A stretch of DNA of 64,000 nucleotides from Tissierellales bacterium (lineage in GTDB: Bacteria > Bacillota > Clostridia > Tissierellales > Tissierellaceae), in NCBI GenBank assembly GCA_030146915.1, contig JASLAT010000034.1:124001-188000 (forward strand). Reading direction: 5' to 3'. Position 1 is the first letter of the stretch. Each line of letters starts with the position of its first letter. Below, one piece after another: positions 16,441 through 25,855 of this stretch. The translations under genes and the position numbers were made by a program. Below the pieces are notes generated by a model that was not told the DNA's origin, did no database searches, and saw nothing but the letters and a program-made list of their open reading frames with translations.

Positions 16441-19400
16441 ATGGGAAAAGTTATGAAAACTATGGATGGTAACACGGCTGCCGCTTATATAGCCTATGCC
16501 TTTACAGATGTAGCAGCAATCTATCCTATAACACCTTCTTCCGGTATGGCAGAAATGGTGGATGAATGGTCTGCAAATGGTAGAAAAAATATTTTTGGAC
16601 AAGAAGTTTTAGTAAAAGAATTACAATCTGAAGCGGGAGCAGCAGGAGCAGTTCATGGTTCCTTATCAGCAGGTGCACTAACTACAACATTTACAGCATC
16701 CCAAGGTCTTTTACTTATGATTCCTAATATGTATAAGATAGCAGGGGAATTACAACCAGGGGTATTCCATGTAAGTGCTAGAGCTTTAGCAGGTCATGCT
16801 TTAAGTATTTTTGGTGACCACCAAGACGTTATGGCAGCTAGACAAACAGGATTTGCTTTATTAGCATCCGGATCTGTTCAAGAAGTTATGGACTTAGCAG
16901 GAGTTGCACACCTTGCTTCAATAAAAGGAAGAGTACCATTTATACATTTCTTTGATGGATTTAGAACAAGTCACGAAATCCAAAAAATTGAAGTTATGGA
17001 TATCGATAAATTAGCTGAATTAGTGGATCATGATGCATTACAAGCATTTAGAGAAAGTGCTTTAAGTCCAGCTGATCCATTTACAAAAGGTACAGCACAA
17101 AATCCAGATATTTACTTCCAAGCATTAGAATCAGCCAATCCATACTATGAAAATATCGTAGATGTAGTTGTAGATTACATGGAAGAAGTAAATAAAATAA
17201 CTGGAAGAGATTATAAACCATTTAACTATTATGGACATCCTGAGGCAGAAAGAATAATAGTTGCAATGGGATCAGTAACAGAAACTATAGAAGAAACAAT
17301 AGATTACTTAGTAGAAAAAGGAGAAAAAGTAGGAGTAATAAAGGTTCATTTATATAGACCTTTCTCAAAAGAGCATTTCTTTAATGTTTGTCCTAAAACT
17401 GTTAAAAAAGTAGCTGTTTTAGATAGAACTAAAGAAAAAGGAGCGTTAGCTGAACCATTACACTTAGATGTTCAAACAATGTTCTATAATTCAGATATTA
17501 AACCTGTTATAGTGGGTGGAAGATATGGATTAGGTTCAAAAGATACTACTCCTTCACATATATTAGCTGTATACAATAACCTTAAAGAAGATAAACCGAG
17601 AGATAGATTTACAGTAGGTATTAATGATGATGTTACAAACCTATCTTTAGAGGTTAAAGAAACTATAACTGTTGAACCTGAAGATACTATTAGATGTAAA
17701 TTCTGGGGATTCGGATCTGATGGTACTGTAGGTGCAAATCAACAAGCAATAAAAATAATTGGTGATGATACAGATATGTATGCTCAGGGATACTTTGCAT
17801 ATGATAGTAAGAAATCTGGTGGGGTAACAATTTCTCACTTAAGATTTGGACACGAGCCAATTAGATCAACATATTTAATTACAGATTCTGATTTTGTATC
17901 TTGTTCAAGACAAGCATATGTAAATCAATATGATATGTTAGATGGATTAAGAGAAGGTGGAACTTTCTTACTTAATACAATCTGGAGTGAAGATGAATTA
18001 GATGAAAAACTACCTGCACATATGAAGAGATACATCGCAGAAAATAATATTGATTTCTATATAATAAATGCAACAAAACTAGCAGCAGAAATAGGTTTAG
18101 GTGGAAGAACTAATATGATAATGCAATCTGCATTCTTTAATTTATCAAAAGTACTTCCAATAGATGAAGCTTTAGAACATTTAAGAGGATCTATAAAAGA
18201 TGCTTATGGAACTAAAGGTGACCATATAGTAGAAATGAACTACAAAGCATTAGAGGCAGGAGTAAATGCAGCTGTAAAAGTAGATGTTCCAGCTGAATGG
18301 GCAAATGCTGAAGATGAAAAGGTAGAAGAAAAAGAAAAACCAGCATTTATAAAAGATGTTTTAGAGCCTATGACAAGACAAGAAGGTGACGACCTACCAG
18401 TAAGTACATTTGTGGATAGGGAAGATGGTAGATGGCCACATGGTACAGCAGCATATGAAAAGAGAGCTATTGCTGTAGAAGTACCACATTGGATAGAAGA
18501 AAACTGTATACAATGTAACCAATGTTCATTTGTTTGTCCACATGCAGTAATAAGACCATTCTTATTAGATGAAGAGGAAGTTGCAAATGCACCAGAAGGA
18601 TTTGTAACTAAAAAAGCAAATGGTATTGATGGATTAGAATATAGAATACAAATAAGTCCGGCAGACTGTACTGGTTGTGGAAACTGTGTTCAAGTATGTC
18701 CAGCACCTAAAAAAGCATTAGAAATGAAACCGATAGCTGAAGAGCTAGATGCTCAATCAGACAACTGGGAATATGCTATGACAGTTAAAAATAAACCAGA
18801 TGCAGTTAACAAATTTAATGTTAGAGGATCACAATTCCAACAACCATTACTTCAATTCTCAGGAGCTTGTGCGGGATGTGGAGAGACGGCATATGTAAAA
18901 TTAGTAACTCAATTATTTGGAGATAGAATGATGATTGCTAATGCTACAGGTTGTTCTTCAATTTGGGGAGCATCAGCGCCATCAACACCATACTGTGCTA
19001 ATCAAGATGGATTTGGACCTTCATGGGCAAACTCATTATTCGAAGATGGTGCAGAATATGGATATGGTATGACTATTGCAGTTGAACAAATGAGAAACAA
19101 ACTTCAAATTGCGATGGAAGAGTTTATAGAGTTAGATGCAGATGAGGAGTTAACAGGATTCTTTAAAGATTGGTTAGAAAATAAAAATGATCCTGAAAAA
19201 ACAAAAGCTCTGCATACAAATATAGTTGCTAATTTAGATAAAAAATTAGATAACGAAAGAGCTATGGAATTACTAAAAGACATATCTGACAAAAAAGACT
19301 TCATAATAAAAAGATCAATGTGGATCTTCGGTGGAGATGGATGGGCATATGATATAGGATTTGGTGGAGTAGACCACGTTCTAGCATCAGGTTCAGATGT

Positions 19401-19962
19401 TAATATATTAGTAATGGATACAGAAGTTTACTCAAATACTGGTGGACAATCTTCAAAAGCTACTCCAACTGCAGCAGTTGCTAAATTCGCAGCTTCTGGT
19501 AAGAGAGTAACTAAGAAAAACTTAGGATTAATGATGACTTCTTATGGATATATATATGTAGCACAAGTAGCACTTGGAGCAGATAAGAATCAACTTGTTA
19601 AGGCTATTAAAGAAGCAGAGTCATATGATGGACCATCATTAGTAATAGCTTATGCACCATGTATAAACCACGGAATACAAGGTGGAATGGGTGGATCAGT
19701 AGCACAAGAAAAATTAGCTGTTGAAACAGGATACTGGCACCTATATAGATTTGATCCAAGAAGAAAAGATGAAGGAAAGAATCCATTTGTTTTAGATTCT
19801 AAAGAACCAACAAAACCATTTATGGATTTCTTAGAAACTGAAGTAAGATATACTTCTTTAAGAAAAACTTTCCCTGAGGTAGCAGATGAGTTATTTGAAC
19901 AAGCAGAGTTAGATGCTAAAGCTAGATATGAAAAATATGTAGAAATGGCAGATAAAGAATAA
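16441..19962 (+). CDS. nifJ: pyruvate:ferredoxin (flavodoxin) oxidoreductase
   Basis: This 1173-residue, single-chain enzyme oxidises pyruvate with CoA to acetyl-CoA and CO2, and reduces ferredoxin. The domains in order are the pyrimidine-binding domain (from residue 1), the transketolase C-like domain, the gamma domain, a two-cluster ferredoxin domain and the TPP-binding domain. The clusters are CxxCxxCxxxCP blocks starting at Cys689 (CIQCNQCSFVCPHAVIRP) and Cys743 (CTGCGNCVQVCP). The cysteines of the proximal cluster are in CAGCGETAY, and the TPP/magnesium site is GGDGWAYDIGFGG followed by EVYSNTGGQSSKATP. Codon use is cleaner than in neighbouring genes (many -A ending preferred codons), consistent with high expression. 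The ribosome binding site is AAAGGAGG. Confidence 0.97.
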   Translation: MGKVMKTMDGNTAAAYIAYAFTDVAAIYPITPSSGMAEMVDEWSANGRKNIFGQEVLVKELQSEAGAAGAVHGSLSAGALTTTFTASQGLLLMIPNMYKIAGELQPGVFHVSARALAGHALSIFGDHQDVMAARQTGFALLASGSVQEVMDLAGVAHLASIKGRVPFIHFFDGFRTSHEIQKIEVMDIDKLAELVDHDALQAFRESALSPADPFTKGTAQNPDIYFQALESANPYYENIVDVVVDYMEEVNKITGRDYKPFNYYGHPEAERIIVAMGSVTETIEETIDYLVEKGEKVGVIKVHLYRPFSKEHFFNVCPKTVKKVAVLDRTKEKGALAEPLHLDVQTMFYNSDIKPVIVGGRYGLGSKDTTPSHILAVYNNLKEDKPRDRFTVGINDDVTNLSLEVKETITVEPEDTIRCKFWGFGSDGTVGANQQAIKIIGDDTDMYAQGYFAYDSKKSGGVTISHLRFGHEPIRSTYLITDSDFVSCSRQAYVNQYDMLDGLREGGTFLLNTIWSEDELDEKLPAHMKRYIAENNIDFYIINATKLAAEIGLGGRTNMIMQSAFFNLSKVLPIDEALEHLRGSIKDAYGTKGDHIVEMNYKALEAGVNAAVKVDVPAEWANAEDEKVEEKEKPAFIKDVLEPMTRQEGDDLPVSTFVDREDGRWPHGTAAYEKRAIAVEVPHWIEENCIQCNQCSFVCPHAVIRPFLLDEEEVANAPEGFVTKKANGIDGLEYRIQISPADCTGCGNCVQVCPAPKKALEMKPIAEELDAQSDNWEYAMTVKNKPDAVNKFNVRGSQFQQPLLQFSGACAGCGETAYVKLVTQLFGDRMMIANATGCSSIWGASAPSTPYCANQDGFGPSWANSLFEDGAEYGYGMTIAVEQMRNKLQIAMEEFIELDADEELTGFFKDWLENKNDPEKTKALHTNIVANLDKKLDNERAMELLKDISDKKDFIIKRSMWIFGGDGWAYDIGFGGVDHVLASGSDVNILVMDTEVYSNTGGQSSKATPTAAVAKFAASGKRVTKKNLGLMMTSYGYIYVAQVALGADKNQLVKAIKEAESYDGPSLVIAYAPCINHGIQGGMGGSVAQEKLAVETGYWHLYRFDPRRKDEGKNPFVLDSKEPTKPFMDFLETEVRYTSLRKTFPEVADELFEQAELDAKARYEKYVEMADKE

Positions 19963-19984
19963 ATAAAATTATAATCAAATAAAG

Positions 19985-20012
19985 AAGAAGACTGGAGACA
20001 GTCTTCTTTTTT
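19985..20012 (+). terminator. intrinsic terminator of nifJ
   Basis: AAGAAGACTG pairs with CAGTCTTCTT across a GAGA tetraloop and is followed by TTTT. Confidence 0.9.
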
Positions 20013-20045
20013 AATATAATAATTTACTAAGATTTAGGAGGAAAT

Positions 20046-20210
20046 ATGAAAAATAAAAATAAAGATGAAGTGAAAGATGGTGCTATAAATAAAAAAATTA
20101 GTAATAAACATGAATTTTGCAGTGGTTTAGGGATATTAGAAAGACTAGGAATAAAGAGAGAGAAATCGAAAAAGAGATATGGCGACATATTTAAAGAGAG
20201 GAGGAAATAA
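20046..20210 (+). CDS. 54-residue basic peptide of unknown function
   Basis: A short ORF with a strong ribosome binding site (TTAGGAGGAAAT) begins 33 bases after the nifJ terminator. It encodes 54 residues beginning MKNKNKDEVKDG and ending GDIFKERRK, rich in Lys, Arg and Glu, with one Cys in HEFCSGLGILERLGI and no membrane segment. Its stop codon directly abuts the next start (TAA-ATG), and its last codons (AAAGAGAGGAGGAAA) encode the Shine-Dalgarno sequence of the next gene. Translation through it would therefore expose or couple the downstream start. It may be a real small protein or a leader peptide that mainly couples translation. I do not recognise the family. Confidence 0.55.
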   Translation: MKNKNKDEVKDGAINKKISNKHEFCSGLGILERLGIKREKSKKRYGDIFKERRK

Positions 20211-21878
20211 ATGTTAATAGGTATAGATATGGGAGGAACTCACATAGATGGAGTGCTAATAAAAAATAAAACAATAGTTAAAACTTATAAAAAACTAGTT
20301 AATAACAATGATATATTTAAGACTGTGTGGAGCTGTATTTTATATTTAGTAAGTGGTTTAGATAAAAATCATATAAGTAAAATAAATTTAAGTACAACAA
20401 TATCTACTAATGCAATAGTTGAAAATAAAATTTCAAAGGTGGGTTTAATAACACAAAGTGGTCTGGGTATTAACTATGACTTCTCAAATATTGTTGGTAA
20501 GAACTTTGAAGTTTCTGGTTATATTGATCATAGAGGTAACTTAGTAGAGAGTGTTAATAATTATGAACTAGATAGGATAAAAAAAGAATTAAAAGAATAT
20601 AAAATTAAAAATTTGGCTATAGTTAGTAAGTTTTCTACGAGAAATCCAGAGGAAGAGATAAAGATTTCAAAGTTAGTAAATGATAATAAGGATAATACCT
20701 TAGGTCATGAGATGTCTGGTGTACTAAATTATCCAAGAAGAGTTTATACTAGCTATTTGAATGCTGCTGTTAGAGATAATTTTTTAAGCTTTATAGATAG
20801 CATTGAGAAATCATTAAAAAAAATAGGAATTAAAGCTCCTGTATATATCTTAAAAGCAGATGGTGGTACTATGGATATAGATCAAGCCATAAAAAGACCT
20901 GTAGAAAGTATACTATCAGGACCCGCTGCGAGTTTTATGGGTACTAATGCTCTTCTGAAAATAGATGATAACTCTTTAATATTAGATATAGGTGGTACGA
21001 CGACTGATATATTTTTTTTAATTAATGGCTCTCCGGTATTTGAACCATTAGGAATTAAAATAAGTGAGTACAATACTTTAGTTAGATCAATTTATAGTAA
21101 ATCAATTGGCTTAGGTGGAGATAGTACTATATGTATTAATGATGGTAAAATAGTTATAGGTCCATATAAGAAAGATCGACCTGTGGTTTTTGGAGGTAAG
21201 TATCCTACACCTACAGATGCTATGGTATTTTTAGGTTTAATCGAAAATAATAATTATAATAAGGCTGAGGGTGCAATGAAAGATTTAGCCCATAATTTGG
21301 ATTCAGATCCCTTTGAAGTTGCGAAATTAGTATTAAAAACTATGGCTGATACTATAAAAAGAGAGGTAGATTTAGTTATAAATGAACTTAACTCTAAAAC
21401 TGTATATACCGTCAGGGAAGTATTAAATAAAAAATCTATAAGGTTAGATTCTATAAATTTAATAGGAGGACCAGCGAAAATACTTTCACCATATATTTAT
21501 GAAGCCTTTAAAATAGAGACAAAATATCCAAACAACTATGAAGTATCTAATGCTATAGGATCAGCACTATCAATGATGACTAAAGAATTAAATTTATTTG
21601 CAGATACAGAAAAAGGATATCTATCAATTCCTGAATTTAAAATTTATGAAAAGATATCTAAAGATTTTAAATTAGAAGATGCGAAATTAAAAGCGACTGA
21701 TACTTTATTAAAGTATTTTGAACAATTGGGAGATTCAAATATTGAAGTGGATATTTTAGAAGCAAGTTCATACAACATGGTAGAAGGTTTTTTTACATCA
21801 GGTAAGAATATAAGGGTTAAAGCACAGGTTAAGCCTAGGCTTATTATGAATATGTGGGGTGAGAATAATGAAGGTTAG
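20211..21878 (+). CDS. hydantoinase/oxoprolinase-family (HyuA-type) protein, short form
   Basis: The N-terminus MLIGIDMGGTHIDGVLIKNK and the block LILDIGGTTTDIFFL (near residue 262) are phosphate-binding motifs of the ASKHA ATPase fold in HyuA/oxoprolinase proteins, as is LSGPAASFMGTNALL. Known family members use ATP to open cyclic amides such as hydantoins and 5-oxoproline, or to carboxylate ketones. At 555 residues it lacks part of the C-terminal region of full-length HyuA (about 680 residues), and no HyuB partner is adjacent. It overlaps the deacetylase-family gene by 11 bases, so the two are translationally coupled and probably act together. The substrate is unknown. Confidence 0.75.
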   Translation: MLIGIDMGGTHIDGVLIKNKTIVKTYKKLVNNNDIFKTVWSCILYLVSGLDKNHISKINLSTTISTNAIVENKISKVGLITQSGLGINYDFSNIVGKNFEVSGYIDHRGNLVESVNNYELDRIKKELKEYKIKNLAIVSKFSTRNPEEEIKISKLVNDNKDNTLGHEMSGVLNYPRRVYTSYLNAAVRDNFLSFIDSIEKSLKKIGIKAPVYILKADGGTMDIDQAIKRPVESILSGPAASFMGTNALLKIDDNSLILDIGGTTTDIFFLINGSPVFEPLGIKISEYNTLVRSIYSKSIGLGGDSTICINDGKIVIGPYKKDRPVVFGGKYPTPTDAMVFLGLIENNNYNKAEGAMKDLAHNLDSDPFEVAKLVLKTMADTIKREVDLVINELNSKTVYTVREVLNKKSIRLDSINLIGGPAKILSPYIYEAFKIETKYPNNYEVSNAIGSALSMMTKELNLFADTEKGYLSIPEFKIYEKISKDFKLEDAKLKATDTLLKYFEQLGDSNIEVDILEASSYNMVEGFFTSGKNIRVKAQVKPRLIMNMWGENNEG

Positions 21879-23181
21879 AAATAAATTGGGGTTAGTATTT
21901 TTTCCAGCGTATGACTGGGAGATTTCAAAAACACATCCTGAGAGGCAAGAAAGATTATTATACACACAGGATCAGATATTTGAAGAAGGCATTGAAGATA
22001 TACCAGGAATAAACTTTATTAATCCTTCAATAGCCAGTATTAAAGATGTAGAAAGAGTGCACTTTGCTGTTCCGAATGTAGAAGCAAGATTAACAAAATC
22101 ACACCTAGTATCTATAGGAGGTGCAATTAAAGCTTTTGAATCAGTAATTAAAGGAGAAGTTGACAAATCATTTGCTTTAGTTAGGCCGCCAGGACATCAT
22201 GCTCATAAAGTTATTTATGGGGATAGAGGGTTTTGTATTGCTAATTTAGAAGCAGTAGCATTGGAGTATATAAGAACTAAGTATAAGGATTTAAGAGTCG
22301 CTATAATAGACACAGATTGTCATCATGGAGATGGGACAGAAGATATTTACTGGAATGATAAAAATACTTTATTTATATCAATGCATCAAGATGGGAGAAC
22401 ATTGTATCCGGGAACTGGAGCGGTAGAAGACTTTGGTGGACCTGGTGGATTTGGATATAATATTAACATTCCACTACCCCCAGGGACAGGTGAAGAGGGA
22501 TTTTTATATGTGGTTGATAAATTAATATTACCAATACTAGAGGATTATAAACCAGACCTTATAATAAACTCAGCAGGACAAGATAATCACTATACAGATC
22601 CATTAACAAACATGAATTTTACTGCGCAAGGTTATGCTATACTAAATGATAAATTAAATCCTGATATAGCTGTTTTAGAAGGAGGCTACTCTATAGAAGG
22701 TGCTCTTCCTTATATAAATCTTGGCATTATATTAGCTATGTCAGGTTTAGATTATTCTAAAGTTTACGAGCCGGATTACTTTAAAAGAGACCTAACACAA
22801 AGTTTTGAAATTACAAACTATATTGAGGATTTAGTTGAAGTTATATGGAAACTTTGGCAGCAAAAGGAAGAGTTATATAACAAAAAATTTAAAAACAAAT
22901 ATTGGGATAAAAGAAGTAGAAATATATATTATGATACAGATGGCATCATGGAGAAACAAGAACAAAAATTTAAAGTTTGTGCAAACTGTACTGGTCTAAG
23001 AATTATAAAATCAACTAGTGATAAGGGAGATAAGATTTTTGCGATAACTATACCAAGGGATAGTTGTGATGTTTGTTATGAAGAAGCTTATGATATCTAT
23101 GCAGATATTAAAACATCTAATAAGCTTTATACTAATATATATATGCAAAACTTGCCAAAAGATAAATTTTTATCAATTTAA
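21868..23181 (+). CDS. histone-deacetylase-family hydrolase with C-terminal CxxC/CxxC tail
   Basis: A 437-residue arginase/deacetylase-superfamily enzyme like AcuC and acetylpolyamine amidohydrolases. The active-site elements are all present: the His pair in RPPGHHAHK, the zinc ligands Asp and His in IDTDCHHGDG, the second Asp in NSAGQDNHYTDP, and the transition-state Tyr in LEGGYS. The core ends near residue 290. The last 120 residues are an extension with Cys371, Cys374, Cys400 and Cys403 (CANC and CDVC), a spacing that suits a zinc ribbon or rubredoxin-like knuckle. The start is the ATG behind GGGGTGAG; a GTG nine bases upstream lies inside that sequence. It is coupled to the HyuA-type gene. 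It probably removes an acyl group from a small molecule. Confidence 0.85.
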   Translation: MKVRNKLGLVFFPAYDWEISKTHPERQERLLYTQDQIFEEGIEDIPGINFINPSIASIKDVERVHFAVPNVEARLTKSHLVSIGGAIKAFESVIKGEVDKSFALVRPPGHHAHKVIYGDRGFCIANLEAVALEYIRTKYKDLRVAIIDTDCHHGDGTEDIYWNDKNTLFISMHQDGRTLYPGTGAVEDFGGPGGFGYNINIPLPPGTGEEGFLYVVDKLILPILEDYKPDLIINSAGQDNHYTDPLTNMNFTAQGYAILNDKLNPDIAVLEGGYSIEGALPYINLGIILAMSGLDYSKVYEPDYFKRDLTQSFEITNYIEDLVEVIWKLWQQKEELYNKKFKNKYWDKRSRNIYYDTDGIMEKQEQKFKVCANCTGLRIIKSTSDKGDKIFAITIPRDSCDVCYEEAYDIYADIKTSNKLYTNIYMQNLPKDKFLSI

Positions 23182-23220
23182 AAGTTAATTAAACAGAAAA
23201 TAGAAAATTACAGTTTAATC

Positions 23221-23229
23221 TGATATAAT
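23221..23229 (+). promoter_or_regulatory. extended -10 promoter candidate for murB operon
   Basis: TGATATAAT is a complete extended -10 element 33 bases before the murB start. No good -35 is seen. Confidence 0.45.
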
Positions 23230-23262
23230 ACATAGGACATTTATTGTGAAGGAGATGATGTT

Positions 23263-24174
23263 TTGTATAAAGATTTTTTAAAGGAATTAAAAAATAATAA
23301 AATAGATAAGATATTATTAAATGAGCCTATGAAAAACCATACTACTTTTAAAGTTGGAGGACCAGCTGAAATTATGGTTTCACCTGAGAATGAAACTCAG
23401 ATTATAGATGTAATAAAATTAAGTGAAAAATATAATATTCCATTCCTTATATTAGGGAATGGGAGCAATATGTTAGTTAGAGATGGTGGTATAAAAGGGT
23501 TAGTAATAAAGCTAAACAATAATTATGAAAATATTAAACTTAAAAATGATAATACCATAGTTGCCCAATCAGGAGCATTACTATCTAGTGTTAGTAAGTT
23601 TGCACTTAAAAACTCTTTAGAGGGAATGGAGTTTGCATCAGGTATTCCTGGGTCTTTAGGAGGAGCAATTACAATGAATGCTGGTGCCTACGGTGGTGAA
23701 ATGAAGGACGTAGTGAGTCGAGCTAAGTTAATTGATAGATCTGGGAAGATTATTTATATGAATAATGAAGAGCTAGAGTTTGGATATAGAGAGAGTAAAG
23801 TGAAAAATGAAGGATTAATAGCTTTAGAAGTTGAATTTAAGTTACAAAAAGGAAGTTATGATAAAATAGATGAAAAAATGAAAGATTTGACTAAAAGAAG
23901 GACTAGCAAACAACCTTTAGAATGGCCAAGTGGCGGTAGTACTTTTAAAAGACCTGAAGGTTATTATGCTGGCAAATTAATAGATGATTCAGGTTTAAGA
24001 GGTTTAAGATATAAAGATGCCCAAGTTTCTGAGAAACATTGTGGTTTTATTATAAACAGAGGCAATGCTAGTTGTGATGATATATTAAAATTAATAGGGA
24101 CTGTACAAAAAACAGTTAAAGATAAGTTTAATGTTGACTTGGAAAGGGAAATAATGTTAATAGGAGATGAGTAA
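23263..24174 (+). CDS. murB: UDP-N-acetylenolpyruvoylglucosamine reductase
   Basis: MurB reduces UDP-GlcNAc-enolpyruvate to UDP-MurNAc with NADPH and FAD, the second committed step of peptidoglycan precursor synthesis. At 303 residues it is the short, type II form common in Firmicutes. Motifs are NHTTFKVGGPAEIMV, LGNGSNMLVRDGGIKGLVI (FAD-binding PCMH fold), GIPGSLGGAITMNAGAYGGE, the catalytic serine region PSGGSTFKRP, and VSEKHCGFIIN. The start is a TTG eight bases after AAGGAG; the two nearby ATGs are out of frame. It leads a four-gene run with the PHP, rapZ and yvcK genes, and is physically separate from the main cell-wall cluster 11 kb away. Confidence 0.94.
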   Translation: MYKDFLKELKNNKIDKILLNEPMKNHTTFKVGGPAEIMVSPENETQIIDVIKLSEKYNIPFLILGNGSNMLVRDGGIKGLVIKLNNNYENIKLKNDNTIVAQSGALLSSVSKFALKNSLEGMEFASGIPGSLGGAITMNAGAYGGEMKDVVSRAKLIDRSGKIIYMNNEELEFGYRESKVKNEGLIALEVEFKLQKGSYDKIDEKMKDLTKRRTSKQPLEWPSGGSTFKRPEGYYAGKLIDDSGLRGLRYKDAQVSEKHCGFIINRGNASCDDILKLIGTVQKTVKDKFNVDLEREIMLIGDE

Positions 24175-24175
24175 T

Positions 24176-24943
24176 ATGAAATTAACAGGTGATTATCACA
24201 GTCACACGATATATAGTAGTTTTCCTAAACCAAGTAAAAAACATGCTAAAGGAACTATTAGGGAAAATGCTCAAGCAGCATTAGAGCAAGGATTAAAGGT
24301 GCTAGCAATAACAGAGCATGGTCCGAGCCATTATATTTATGGTGTAAATAAAAAACTAATTCCAAAAATGAGGAAAGAAATAGATGAGTTAAATAAAGAA
24401 TTTAGGCCAAAAGGTTTAAATATTTTATTAGGATTAGAGTCCAATATAATAGGACTTGATGGTACTATTGATGCAACAGATGATATAATACAGTATTTAG
24501 ATTTCTTGATAATGGGTTATCATTATGGTGCTATGCCTAAAGATATTAAATCTTTTTATGGTCTGTATTTATTGCAATCTTTTTCGAAAGTTACAGGATT
24601 GTTCAAAAGTAAGGCTAAGAATGTAATGACGGAAGCATTTTTAAATGCTATGAATAAAAACAAATTAGATATGATATCTCATCCAGGATCAAAGGCACCT
24701 ATAGATATAATAAAAATAGGTAGATTAGCAGAAAAGCGTGATATAGCACTTGAAATTAGTACTAAGCATGATGAGTTATCAGTATTGAATATAAAAAAAA
24801 TAAAAGACTTTAATATTAGATTTATGTTAAATAGTGACGCTCATAAACCTGAAGATATAGGGAATATATCAAAAGGTTATCAAAGAGCAATAGATGCAGG
24901 GTTAGATTTTAATAAAATATGGAATATGAGTGTAGAAGATTGA
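24176..24943 (+). CDS. PHP-domain phosphoesterase
   Basis: A 255-residue metal-dependent hydrolase of the polymerase and histidinol phosphatase (PHP) family. Metal-binding motifs in order are GDYHSHTIYS (residues 5-14), AITEHGPSH (about 46), LGLESNI, MGYHYG, ISHPG and LNSDAHKPEDIG. The start is placed at the ATG nine bases after AGGAG; an in-frame ATG nine bases earlier abuts that sequence, leaving no spacer, and overlaps murB. PHP proteins often stand between murB and rapZ in Clostridia, and their substrate there is not known. A hairpin follows before rapZ. Confidence 0.82.
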   Translation: MKLTGDYHSHTIYSSFPKPSKKHAKGTIRENAQAALEQGLKVLAITEHGPSHYIYGVNKKLIPKMRKEIDELNKEFRPKGLNILLGLESNIIGLDGTIDATDDIIQYLDFLIMGYHYGAMPKDIKSFYGLYLLQSFSKVTGLFKSKAKNVMTEAFLNAMNKNKLDMISHPGSKAPIDIIKIGRLAEKRDIALEISTKHDELSVLNIKKIKDFNIRFMLNSDAHKPEDIGNISKGYQRAIDAGLDFNKIWNMSVED

Positions 24944-24968
24944 CCTGTTTATTTAATAAACAGGTCTT
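24942..24968 (+). terminator. hairpin between PHP gene and rapZ
   Basis: GACCTGTTTAT pairs with ATAAACAGGTC, overlapping the stop codon of the PHP gene. Only TTACTAAAAT follows, so it is at best a weak terminator and may let transcription continue into rapZ. Confidence 0.5.
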
Positions 24969-24993
24969 ACTAAAATATTAAGGGGAGAGATAA

Positions 24994-25842
24994 ATGGATT
25001 TTTTAATAATTACAGGCATGTCAGGTGCTGGTAAATCACAAACAATAAATATATTAGAAGATATGAACTACTATTGTATGGATAATCTCCCACCTGCCTT
25101 ATTAACTAAATTTGCGTCCTTATTTTTAGAAGCAAAAGGAGAAGTAAGTAAAATAGCTGTTGTAGTAGATATTAGGGCAGGGGAGTTTTTTGAAGATCTT
25201 TTTAAATCACTTTATGATTTAAAGGAACTAAATATTAATTATAGAATACTTTTTCTAGATGCAAAAGATGAGGAGTTAGTAAAAAGGTATAAAGAATTAA
25301 GGAGGCCCCATCCTTTAAATAGAACAGGTAGTATAATAGAGGGTATTAGATTGGAGAGAGAAAGATTAACTCAAGTAAAATCTAGAGCAGATTATATTAT
25401 CGATACTAGTGGATTAAAACTATCACAATTAAAAGATCAAATATATAACTTATTTCAAAATATAGATAAAAATAAAAATTTTTCTATATTAGTTAGTTCT
25501 TTTGGCTTTAAGAATGGTACATTACTCGATGGCGATTTAATTTTTGATGTTAGGTTTTTACCGAATCCATATTATATAAAAGAATTGAAAAATAAAACAG
25601 GAAGAGATAAGGATGTGCAAAACTATGTATTGCAATGGCCACAGACAAAAGAGTTTCTAAAAAAGATAGATGAAATGATAAATTTTTTAATACCCTACTA
25701 TATAGAAGAAGGAAAAACTCAATTGATAGTAGGTGTGGGATGTACTGGTGGACAACACAGGTCAGTAACAATAGCTAATGAAATAGGAAATGTTTTAAAA
25801 GAAAAAGGTTATTGTACTTATGTAATACATAGAGATAATTAA
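24994..25842 (+). CDS. rapZ: RapZ/YvcJ nucleotide-binding adapter protein
   Basis: A 282-residue P-loop protein with Walker A GMSGAGKSQ at residues 8-16, DMNYYCMDNLPPALL, a Walker B-like FLDAKDEELVKRYKELRRPHPL, and the conserved C-terminal VGVGCTGGQHRSVTIAN. In Escherichia coli RapZ guides RNase E to the GlmZ small RNA and so controls glucosamine-6-phosphate synthase. In Bacillus the YvcJ homologue binds nucleotides and affects competence, and its exact role is less clear. Firmicutes lack the GlmZ system, so a general nucleotide- or sugar-sensing role is more likely here. It is followed by yvcK after 13 bases, the usual order. Confidence 0.93.
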   Translation: MDFLIITGMSGAGKSQTINILEDMNYYCMDNLPPALLTKFASLFLEAKGEVSKIAVVVDIRAGEFFEDLFKSLYDLKELNINYRILFLDAKDEELVKRYKELRRPHPLNRTGSIIEGIRLERERLTQVKSRADYIIDTSGLKLSQLKDQIYNLFQNIDKNKNFSILVSSFGFKNGTLLDGDLIFDVRFLPNPYYIKELKNKTGRDKDVQNYVLQWPQTKEFLKKIDEMINFLIPYYIEEGKTQLIVGVGCTGGQHRSVTIANEIGNVLKEKGYCTYVIHRDN

Positions 25843-25855
25843 AAGAGGGGATAGA

